From Deltaproteobacteria bacterium (GTDB lineage Bacteria > Myxococcota > UBA796 > SXON01): 8,385 bases of DNA. The notes under the pieces were generated by a model that was not told the DNA's origin, ran no database searches, and saw nothing but the letters and a program-made list of their open reading frames with translations. The stretch covers positions 1-8,385 of the forward strand of contig CANKNP010000233.1 of the NCBI GenBank assembly GCA_947483545.1. Reading direction: 5' to 3'. This document shows, piece after piece, positions 1-5,829 of this stretch (within the stretch, counting starts at the first letter, position 1; each line of letters opens with the position of its first letter). A program made the position numbers and the translations under genes.

Positions 1-1347
1 GGCACCCTCCCAAGGGGCCGGCGACTCCACGAACAGCGCCCTGGCGGTGACCCGCGGCTCCGCCAAGCCGGGGCTCGGCGGCGGCGGGTGCACGACCTTC
101 CCCGGTTTCTTGCTTGAAAAGAGGCGCCTCCACCAGCTCCGGACGGGGCTCGGTTTCGGCTGGGGGGGCGCCGCCGGGACGATGGACAGGAGCGCTGGGC
201 GTTGTGGGGCAGGGGCAAGGTATGCGGGGACCATCGTGGCCCCCCCCCCCATGGCCCGCCCGCCCCGGATGGGGGCCAATGTCGTGGGGACATCCACAGA
301 ACGCTCGGGGAGCACGAGGCCCAGGTGCATCTGGCGGGCCGCAATGCTGCCGGCCAGGGCCCGCGCCCGCTGCGCCTGCAGTTCCTCCCGAAAGACCTGG
401 TGCATGAATTGCGCCAGGGACTCCTGGATCAAATCGGAAGAGACGGGGTGGAGCACCCCAAGCAGATCCGCCTGCATGTCCCGGGCGGTCTGGTACCGGT
501 CGTCTGGGTCACGGGCCAACGAACGCATGACAACCCGATCGAGTGCTTGGCTCACCTCCCCGTTGACGGTGCTGGGCGGCGCGACCTCAACGCGGCGAAT
601 CCGGTCGAGCGTATCGACCTCAGACACACCCTTGAAAAGCCTGCGTCCCGTCAGCATCTCATGCAGAAGCACCCCAAGGGCGAAGATGTCCGACCGACGG
701 TCCAGGTGAACGCCCAGCGTCTGCTCAGGCGACATGTACCCCAACTTGCCCGTAATCGCGCCGATGTCGGTCTTCTCCACGCAGTTGACGGCCCGGACGA
801 TTCCGAAGTCGCCCACCTTGACCTCGCCCATGTAGGACAGCAGAATGTTCGAGGGGTTGATATCCCGGTGCACGATGTTCAGCGGTTCACCGTCGATGGC
901 CCTGCGATTGTGGGCGTAGTCGAGGCCCTTCGCCACCTCGAGGGCAATGTAGACAGCGAAGCTGATGGGAAGGTCCATCCGTCGACTCGCGACATTTGCC
1001 AGGAGGCACCGGACGTCTTTTCCGTCCACGCATTCCATCGCGATGAAGTAGTGGTGGCCCACCTTCCCGAAGTCGTACATGCGGACAATGTTCGCGGCAT
1101 GAAGAACCGAAAACACTTTGGCTTCGTCCACGAACATCCGAGTGAAGCGGTCGTCGCTCGCGGGCGGCGAAACAATCCGCTTGATCGCCACATGGTTCTC
1201 AAAGCCGCCGTCGCCGAAGCTGACGGCTCTGTGGACCTCGCCCATGCCGCCGGCAGCGATGCGGTCGGTAAGATAATACTTACCGAACACTTCGATCTTG
1301 ACCGGAGCGGTGACCGGGCTTTCGGGGGGGGGCTCATCGCCGTTCAC
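1..1347 (-). CDS. Eukaryotic-type serine/threonine protein kinase (C-terminus beyond window)
   Basis: Hanks-type kinase that would transfer phosphate from ATP to Ser/Thr of unknown targets; 449 codons are visible and the frame is open at the left edge. Counting from the GTG at 1347: glycine-rich loop IAAGGMGEV at residues 30-38, catalytic Lys in VAIK at 56, helix C Glu in DEAK at 75, catalytic loop HRDINPSNIL at 160-169, DFG at 180-182, GYMSPEQ at 203-209, DIFALG at 220-225, and the subdomain XI Arg in LARDPDDRYQ at 279. The Lys usual in HRDxKPxN is Asn here, a substitution seen in kinases of myxobacterial style. The domain ends near 292. A Pro/Ala-rich tail follows (293-449) with no membrane helix in the visible part. 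It lies just downstream of fliE, in the same direction and same frame, after a single TGA and a 54-base gap. The start is uncertain: GTG 1347 has GAGGTGAT directly before it; TTG 1386 is an alternative; ATG 1337 would be in frame only if the adjacent C run had one more base. Kinase identity is certain; target and start are not. Confidence 0.93.
   Translation of the reverse strand, partial: MNGDEPPPESPVTAPVKIEVFGKYYLTDRIAAGGMGEVHRAVSFGDGGFENHVAIKRIVSPPASDDRFTRMFVDEAKVFSVLHAANIVRMYDFGKVGHHYFIAMECVDGKDVRCLLANVASRRMDLPISFAVYIALEVAKGLDYAHNRRAIDGEPLNIVHRDINPSNILLSYMGEVKVGDFGIVRAVNCVEKTDIGAITGKLGYMSPEQTLGVHLDRRSDIFALGVLLHEMLTGRRLFKGVSEVDTLDRIRRVEVAPPSTVNGEVSQALDRVVMRSLARDPDDRYQTARDMQADLLGVLHPVSSDLIQESLAQFMHQVFREELQAQRARALAGSIAARQMHLGLVLPERSVDVPTTLAPIRGGRAMGGGATMVPAYLAPAPQRPALLSIVPAAPPQPKPSPVRSWWRRLFSSKKPGKVVHPPPPSPGLAEPRVTARALFVESPAPWEGA
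240..250 (-). repeat. Homopolymer run of eleven G (coding strand) in the kinase tail
   Basis: Eleven G on the minus strand code for part of Met-Gly-Gly-Gly-Ala at residues 366-370 of the kinase, in its Pro/Ala-rich linker. The frame used on both sides keeps a high share of G or C at third codon positions, so the length as given is consistent with an intact gene. A run of this length is prone to slippage and to sequencing error. Confidence 0.8.
1324..1332 (-). repeat. Homopolymer run of nine C (coding strand) at the kinase start
   Basis: On the minus strand, nine C follow GATGAG and encode part of three consecutive Pro codons close to the kinase N-terminus. An ATG at 1337-1335 lies immediately before the run but is out of frame with the kinase as read; ten C would place it in frame. 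The run is therefore either a sequencing or assembly length error or a slippage-prone site. Confidence 0.8.
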
Positions 1348-1401
1348 ATCACCTCTGGCCGCCAGAGCGCGGAGTTCGTGGTTCAAAGGGCTGTTCCATC
1401 C

Positions 1402-1692
1402 TCAAATCGGCATGTTCCAGAGCGTTTGATAGGCATCGACCAACTTGTCGCGCACGCTTGTCATCGCCCGGAGCGCGATGTTGGCTTCTTCAAGCGCGAT
1501 CATCGTCCCGTGAAGGTCGACATCCCGTCCGCTGGCGAGGCCCTGGAGCTGGGCAGCTGCGTCATGCTGGGTCGCATCGACCGCCCGCACAGCGAGGTCA
1601 AGGACCTCCCCAAACCCTGAAACTGAGCCAGCCGAACCAGGGCCTGAGCCCATCTCGGTGGGCGGCCCAACGCCTGTGACAAGCGGGATCAT
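1402..1692 (-). CDS. fliE: Flagellar hook-basal body complex protein FliE
   Basis: FliE joins the MS ring (FliF) to the proximal rod (FlgB) and is exported early by the flagellar type III apparatus. The protein has 96 residues, close to the usual length of about 100. The first 25 residues are Gly/Pro/Ser-rich and disordered in appearance. The conserved C-terminal helices follow, with EEANIALRAMTSVRDKLVDA at 68-87 and the family-typical end AYQTLWNMPI at 87-96. The ATG start overlaps the flgC stop as ATGA (1692-1689), which suggests translational coupling. The order flgB-flgC-fliE is the common one. Its partners FliF and FliG are not in the window; instead a protein kinase follows in the same frame after the TGA stop. 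Confidence 0.93.
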   Translation of the reverse strand: MIPLVTGVGPPTEMGSGPGSAGSVSGFGEVLDLAVRAVDATQHDAAAQLQGLASGRDVDLHGTMIALEEANIALRAMTSVRDKLVDAYQTLWNMPI

Positions 1693-2114
1693 CGGCCGAT
1701 GTCCATGGCACGAAGCGCCATGTCCCGCGTCGCCTCGACAACGGAGCTACCGGCCTCATAGGCCCGATTGGTGCTCATCAGGTCAACCATCTCCTGCATG
1801 ATGTCCACGTCCGGGTAGGACACGTAGCCGTCTGCCGCCGCGTCTGGATGCGTGGGGTCGTACACCCGAACGGGCGGGCGGCCATCCGACCCGATACCCG
1901 TCACCACCACGCGAGACGTCGCTCGGTCGAGCTCGTCGCCGAAGGCGTCGACCGGCGTGGCCTCGAACGTCGGAACCTGCCGCTGGAATGGGCCCCCAGC
2001 GGCCGTTCGTGTGGTCCTGGCGTTCGCCATGTTCGTGGCGATCGTCTGGAGCCGCAGTCGCTCTGCAGCCAGACCCGACGCTGCGATGTTGAAGGTATCG
2101 ACGATGTCGGACAT
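1689..2114 (-). CDS. flgC: Flagellar basal-body rod protein FlgC
   Basis: Proximal rod subunit, exported through the flagellar type III system and assembled in the periplasm. It has 141 residues, near the usual 135-140. The N-terminal rod motif is visible: FNIAASGLAAERLRLQTIAT at 8-27, then NMANARTTRTAAGGPFQRQ at 28-46. The DPTHPDAAADGYVSYPDV stretch at 86-103 and the C-terminal heptad-like helix with VDLMSTNRAYEAGSSVVE at 110-127 are diagnostic of FlgC. The start was set at ATG 2114 because GGGAGG at 2125-2120 is then five bases away; the GTG three bases upstream (2117) would sit only two bases from it. The ATG overlaps the flgB stop by one base (TGATG). The stop overlaps fliE. Confidence 0.95.
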   Translation of the reverse strand: MSDIVDTFNIAASGLAAERLRLQTIATNMANARTTRTAAGGPFQRQVPTFEATPVDAFGDELDRATSRVVVTGIGSDGRPPVRVYDPTHPDAAADGYVSYPDVDIMQEMVDLMSTNRAYEAGSSVVEATRDMALRAMDIGR

Positions 2115-2494
2115 CACGGCCTCCCGTTGCTGGCAGCGAACCGGAGGAGGGCCAGATGGCGGCTCATGCCCGTGCTCAGCGCGTTGTAGAACAGGGAATT
2201 CTCGGTCAACTTCACGGCCTCGTGCTCCGCAGACACCGAGTTGCCGTCAAGAGCCCATGCAACGGGCTCGATCTCGCGGATCTCCTCATTCATCGACGTG
2301 GACTCGCCGCGCTCCGCGGCATCCACAGCCTCACTCAGCAGCACCCCAAAGGGGATCTCGCGGGCGCGGTAGCCCGGCGTGTCCGCATTCGCCAGGTTCG
2401 ACGCGGACAGCGAGTGCTGAACCTGCCGAAGGTCGAGCGCCTTGTGGACCCCGGCCCCGATGGAATCGAACAGGCGAAAAGTGGTCGGGTTCAT
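2114..2494 (-). CDS. flgB: Flagellar basal-body rod protein FlgB
   Basis: Proximal rod subunit next to FliE. It has 126 residues (family about 110-140). The N-terminal rod motif is clear: LSASNLANADTPGYRAREI at 29-47. The C-terminal half has DGNSVSAEHEAVKLTENSLF at 83-102 followed by YNALS, the FlgB version of the conserved DGNxV...E..KLxEN pattern, ending in the usual hydrophobic helix. The start ATG 2494 has GGAG about nine bases upstream and is 20 bases after the stop of the TPR gene, the longest gap between fliD and fliE. The stop overlaps flgC. The gap is too short and shows no clear promoter, so co-transcription with the genes before it is likely. Confidence 0.94.
   Translation of the reverse strand: MNPTTFRLFDSIGAGVHKALDLRQVQHSLSASNLANADTPGYRAREIPFGVLLSEAVDAAERGESTSMNEEIREIEPVAWALDGNSVSAEHEAVKLTENSLFYNALSTGMSRHLALLRFAASNGRP
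2120..2125 (-). promoter_or_regulatory. Ribosome binding site of flgC
   Basis: GGGAGG on the minus strand, five bases before ATG 2114 and two before GTG 2117. The spacing favours the ATG. The site lies inside the last codons of flgB. Confidence 0.65.
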
Positions 2495-2514
2495 GGCGGC
2501 TCACTCCACTCCCT

Positions 2515-4587
2515 TTATCGGTCGAGCTGCGTGGGACTTGAGGGCTTCCCCCGGCCCGCTGCAACCCGAGCCTCGAGCGCTGCCTGAGCCTCGTCCTCGC
2601 CGCGCAACCGACTCCAGATGTCCCCCGGCGCCGACTGCGCACCCGAAGTCCACGCAACAAAGCCCATGGCATCTGGGTCGGAGAGTTGCCCCGCCGCGCG
2701 GTCCGCCACGGTCCGAGCATCCACTGTGCGGCCGACGGCGAACAGGCAGCGCGCCTGATCCTCGTCAGCCTCGGCCTTCGAGACGGCAGACGGAAAGGGC
2801 TGCGGCGGCGATTGGAACACCGCCAGTGCTTCCGCGCAGCGACCATGATGCGAGTCGATCATCGCGCGGCGAAGCAACGCTTCGGCCGCTTCCGGGGCAG
2901 GGGCGCCGACGGTCGCGTAGATCGCCGATGCGGCCGCATCGTCCCCCTTGCGCTCCAGCATCGCCGCGCGCAGGAGCGCGATGCGCGGAGCCAGGCTGGG
3001 GTCCGCCGGCCGTGTGGAGAGGAGGTCGAGCGATTCCTGGGCTTCCGGAGCTCGCCCGGACAGGTGATACAGCCGAGCGATAGTGAGGATCGAGGCGCGA
3101 TCATCCAGCGCGAGCCGACCCTCCACCTCGGACGCGATGCTCATCAGCTCCCTCGCGGGCCCGTACATTCCCAGACGCTCAGCGGCGCCAGCGAGCTGGT
3201 AAAGGGGGGTTGGGTCCGAGACGTTGACAATCAGCCCGGGCCGCCAAACCCCGTTGTGCAACGCCATCGCATCGAGATCCCGACCGTCCGCGACCAGGGC
3301 CCGGACGCGGGTCAGCCAGCAGCGCGCGAGGCGGCGACCGGGCTCGCCCCGCAACAGTCGGCGATCGCGGTCCACAAGAGACGTCCACGCTCGGATCGCG
3401 CTCGGGGTATCCCCGAGGGCCTCACTGATCTGGCCCAGCAGGTACAGCGACTCGAAGGCCTCTTCCCCCTCGCCCCTGCCAAGCCGGTCCAGTGTGGGGA
3501 CCATGACAGCCCACGCGTCCGGGGACTGCCTGAGGAGGGCGAGGAGACGGGTCGCGGATCGCTGGGAACCCGCGAAGACTGCCCCGCCGGCGCGCAAGGA
3601 CAGGTCCTTCAACGCGTCCTCTGCGCCGGAAATGTCGCCGCGCAGGATTCTGGCCTCAACGAGCAATCGGAGTGCCTGGCTCGCCACCATGGGATTGGAA
3701 GAGATTACCGCGCGCTGGAGCGCCGTGGCGGCCTCCGCACTGCACCCGCCGCCAAGCAGAAGCGCCCCGGCTACCAACGAGGAGCTCGCCCGGTCCGACG
3801 CAAGCGCCAGCGCTCGACCGGCGGCCAGCCTGTCGGAATCATTGCTCATCAACGCGACAATCCCCTCCAGCTGGGTCACCACCTCCGCGTCAGCGCCCAT
3901 CGCTCGGCCCTCCACAGCCGAGGCTCGAGCGCCCGCCCAGTCACGAACCGCCAGCTGCGCGACCGCCCGCTGCAGCACGGCCGGCTCCCCTGGAGCCCCG
4001 AGCCGCGCGGCCGCCGAAAAGTAGTAGACGGCCTCCCTCGCATGCCCCAGATCGCGATGGAGTGCCCCGAGCGCGTAGTGTCGCTGTGCGTCGAGGGGGT
4101 TGAGCCCCCTCCGAAGCTGCGCCACCCGCTCCCATGTCGGAGCACCCACCTCGGCGTCCTTCCAACGGGGCGCCACGGGTGCGACCTGTTCAGCGTCGAA
4201 ATCGCTCAGTGTGTACCGGCTGTCCAGCGGCAACAACGGAGATCGTGGGGTGGCATCACACACCCCATCCACCACCGTGGGGGCTGGCTGGACGGGGCTG
4301 GGAACACCCGTCCAGGTGTCCCCCTCGCGGGCCAGAGTCAGCGAGGTGGCGTCCTCCCGCATCGTCAGGCTCAGGAGCCAGACGGTCCCCATGTCGAGGA
4401 GCCTCCACGACCGGATGCCCTCCAGCGGCGCGTCGCCCATCTGCGGACGCAAATCGACGCGGTTTTCATGAATGAGGATGTCGACCCGACGGGAGGTGAT
4501 GACCGGCAGCACGTCCATCGTCGCGCCCGACGAGGGGGTCAGACGGAGGGGCATCGCGAAAGCCGCCGAGGCCAGGAGCCAGATCAC
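2515..4587 (-). CDS. Large TPR-repeat protein with N-terminal beta domain, probably exported
   Basis: I do not recognise a named family. With the GTG at 4587 the protein has 690 residues. Residues 1-11 (MIWLLASAAFA) form a short hydrophobic segment ending in an Ala-x-Ala type cleavage site. Residues 12-95 look beta-rich (alternating strands such as RRVDILIHENRVDL and GTVWLLSLTM). A Pro-rich linker follows to about 150. From about 150 to 650 the sequence is helical repeats of TPR type; the clearest is HYALGALHRDLGHAREAVYY at 170-189. Repeats further on (for example LYLLGQISEALGDTPSAIRA) keep the Leu/Gly/Ala/Tyr pattern. It sits between a barrel-like gene, which it overlaps as GTGA, and flgB. 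An upstream in-frame GTG at 4641 gives a more basic signal-peptide n-region (RSWRSPGRAR) and follows AGGAGG at very short spacing; it remains possible. A periplasmic scaffold role is inferred, in the manner of the TPR motor protein PflA of Campylobacter; sequence homology to it is not claimed. Confidence 0.78.
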   Translation of the reverse strand: MIWLLASAAFAMPLRLTPSSGATMDVLPVITSRRVDILIHENRVDLRPQMGDAPLEGIRSWRLLDMGTVWLLSLTMREDATSLTLAREGDTWTGVPSPVQPAPTVVDGVCDATPRSPLLPLDSRYTLSDFDAEQVAPVAPRWKDAEVGAPTWERVAQLRRGLNPLDAQRHYALGALHRDLGHAREAVYYFSAAARLGAPGEPAVLQRAVAQLAVRDWAGARASAVEGRAMGADAEVVTQLEGIVALMSNDSDRLAAGRALALASDRASSSLVAGALLLGGGCSAEAATALQRAVISSNPMVASQALRLLVEARILRGDISGAEDALKDLSLRAGGAVFAGSQRSATRLLALLRQSPDAWAVMVPTLDRLGRGEGEEAFESLYLLGQISEALGDTPSAIRAWTSLVDRDRRLLRGEPGRRLARCWLTRVRALVADGRDLDAMALHNGVWRPGLIVNVSDPTPLYQLAGAAERLGMYGPARELMSIASEVEGRLALDDRASILTIARLYHLSGRAPEAQESLDLLSTRPADPSLAPRIALLRAAMLERKGDDAAASAIYATVGAPAPEAAEALLRRAMIDSHHGRCAEALAVFQSPPQPFPSAVSKAEADEDQARCLFAVGRTVDARTVADRAAGQLSDPDAMGFVAWTSGAQSAPGDIWSRLRGEDEAQAALEARVAAGRGKPSSPTQLDR

Positions 4588-5147
4588 AAGCCCACCATCA
4601 CTCCGAGCCCGACCCGGACTGCGCCAAGATCGAACCCACACACCTCCTCGCGGCCACAGACCTCGCCGTGGCGCCTCATCAAGGCCCGGTACCCCCCGGA
4701 CACCTCGACGGAGAAAGCCGAGTCAGTGGCCTGCAGCTCGCCAAGGTGCACGCGGGCGCTCCCCTCGACGAGCGCGCCCCACTTCCAACCACGGCTGGTC
4801 TCGACCGGGCCGAGTCCCACCTGCTCCGCGAACGACACCGCCGCCGGCCCAAGCCCCACCCCCAGGTCCACCCTGCCAAGATCCGTGTGCAGGCCGATCA
4901 ATCCGGCCACGGGCAGATACCGGATCCAGGAGCTCGAGTCGGCCAACTGCCCCTGAGCATCGATCTGGTTCCCCCCGGATCGCCGGTAGCCGATCAGGGC
5001 GGACGCTCGAAAAGCGTGAGGCAGATCGAGCGCAGCTTGGAACTCGCCCGACAGAGACTTGTCGCCGTACATGTGAGCCAACGTCGCGTCGTTGACGCTC
5101 TCCCCCGACAGGCGCAGGCCAAGCGCGAGGCCCAAACCCGGGGTCAC
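4584..5147 (-). CDS. Beta-barrel-like hypothetical protein
   Basis: Unrecognised 187-residue protein. It is Gly-rich with alternating small/hydrophobic residues, typical of transmembrane beta strands: GLGLALGLRLSG at 4-15, LSGEFQAALDL at 32-42, FRASALIGYRRSG at 46-58, LPVAGLIGLHTDLGRVDLGV at 78-97, WGALVEGSARVHLG at 123-136, FSVEVSGGYRAL at 145-156 and a final GAVRVGLGVMVGL at 175-187. This suggests a small outer-membrane barrel of about eight strands. No convincing signal peptide is visible from the GTG at 5147, and none appears in the same frame just upstream, which is odd for an outer-membrane protein. Cys164 and Cys170 could form a disulfide in a loop before the last strand. The start overlaps the stop of the small gene before it (GTGA) and the stop overlaps the TPR gene (GTGA), so the three are probably translated together. 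Location is inferred from pattern only. Confidence 0.72.
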   Translation of the reverse strand: MTPGLGLALGLRLSGESVNDATLAHMYGDKSLSGEFQAALDLPHAFRASALIGYRRSGGNQIDAQGQLADSSSWIRYLPVAGLIGLHTDLGRVDLGVGLGPAAVSFAEQVGLGPVETSRGWKWGALVEGSARVHLGELQATDSAFSVEVSGGYRALMRRHGEVCGREEVCGFDLGAVRVGLGVMVGL

Positions 5148-5437
5148 GGATCGCCGCTCTGGTTGGAGTAGGCGCTCACCGCCCGACGCCCCGCCCGCGC
5201 GCTGCCAAGGTTCTCGGTGATTCGGACCTGCCCTTCCTGAAGTGCGCCGACCAGCCGCTGCACCCGGGCCACCAGCTGAGCCTGCCCCGCGGCGTCCAGC
5301 GTGGGCCCGAGCGCCTGGACCGCAGCGAGCAGCCGGCTGTAGACCTCACCAGGCACAGGCTCGTCCTGCTGGACCTTCCACACGCAGGTGTCCAGTTGAA
5401 GCAGGAGCAGGGGCAATCCGAGCGCCGGAGAGGTCAC
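5144..5437 (-). CDS. Small helical protein in the fliT position (possible flagellar chaperone)
   Basis: 97 residues with no motif I can assign with certainty. After a hydrophobic start (ALGLPLLLLQLDTCVWKV at 5-22) the protein is predicted helical and rich in Ala, Leu, Gln and Arg, and ends in a basic LGSARAGRRAVSAYSN stretch at 77-92. The all-helical build, the size and the ARxxRRAxxAY-like end resemble FliT/FlgN-type export chaperones. The order fliD-fliS-this gene matches fliD-fliS-fliT elsewhere. It begins at a GTG that overlaps the fliS stop (GTGA) and ends overlapping the barrel-like gene. The chaperone role rests mostly on context; the sequence similarity is weak, and the protein is shorter than typical FliT (about 120 residues). 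Confidence 0.7.
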   Translation of the reverse strand: MTSPALGLPLLLLQLDTCVWKVQQDEPVPGEVYSRLLAAVQALGPTLDAAGQAQLVARVQRLVGALQEGQVRITENLGSARAGRRAVSAYSNQSGDP

Positions 5438-5826
5438 GCCGGATCTTCGTGGCTACCGTAACGGGAGATCTCCACGGCCTTCCTCCAGGTCTCCTCCACC
5501 ACGGCGGTCACGCGCTGGATCTCGGCCATCACCACGGGATCGCGGGTGCGGGCCACGGCGGTGAGATGGTGGATGCACCATCCATAGGTGTCCAACAGCG
5601 AGCGCGCCAGGTGAGGCGCCTCCGCGGGGTCGAAGGCGAGCCTCAGCTCCAGGAAGATCGCTCGCGCGACATGAACGTTGGCGACGAGGCCCTCGTAGTC
5701 CTTCGCAGCGATGCACTCCGCAGCCAGCGCCTCGCGTCGAACGGCCTCACCCACGAGGAGGACGAGGAGGTCCTCGTTGGAGGCATGCTCAAGCAGGGTG
5801 CGGCGATAGCTGGCAATGGCGCTCAT
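5434..5826 (-). CDS. fliS: Flagellar export chaperone FliS
   Basis: FliS binds the C-terminal end of newly made flagellin in the cytoplasm and keeps it unpolymerised until export. The 130 residues match the family in length and all-helical build. Visible family features are the N-terminal SYRRTLLEHASNEDLLVLLV at 6-25, corresponding to the usual Y-x(n)-S-x-x-x-LI-x-x-L-Y pattern; a central block with DYEGLVANVHVARAIFLELR at 43-62; the L.....Y.....L..A...RD block at 77-96; and the Trp-containing last helix VVEETWRKAVE at 109-119. The sequence is diverged: the common Met-Leu-Tyr-Asp is replaced by LLVGEA. ATG 5826 follows the fliD stop by three bases. The neighbours (flagellin, fliD) strongly support the call. 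Confidence 0.85.
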   Translation of the reverse strand: MSAIASYRRTLLEHASNEDLLVLLVGEAVRREALAAECIAAKDYEGLVANVHVARAIFLELRLAFDPAEAPHLARSLLDTYGWCIHHLTAVARTRDPVVMAEIQRVTAVVEETWRKAVEISRYGSHEDPA

Positions 5827-5829
5827 GGT

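Noticed and set aside
879..1337. 152-codon minus-strand frame starting at ATG 1337
   Set aside because: It runs out of frame with the kinase motifs and gives a Ser/Arg/Pro-rich product. It is a shadow, although its ATG may be the true kinase start if the C run is one base longer.
202..1620. 472-codon open frame on the plus strand opposite the kinase and fliE
   Set aside because: It is antisense to a kinase with all catalytic motifs and to FliE. Long antisense frames are expected in GC-rich DNA, and its product resembles no family.
2686..4956. 756-codon open frame on the plus strand
   Set aside because: It mirrors the TPR and barrel-like genes; the product is Arg/Pro/Gly-rich without domain features, and the minus-strand genes fit the tightly packed operon.
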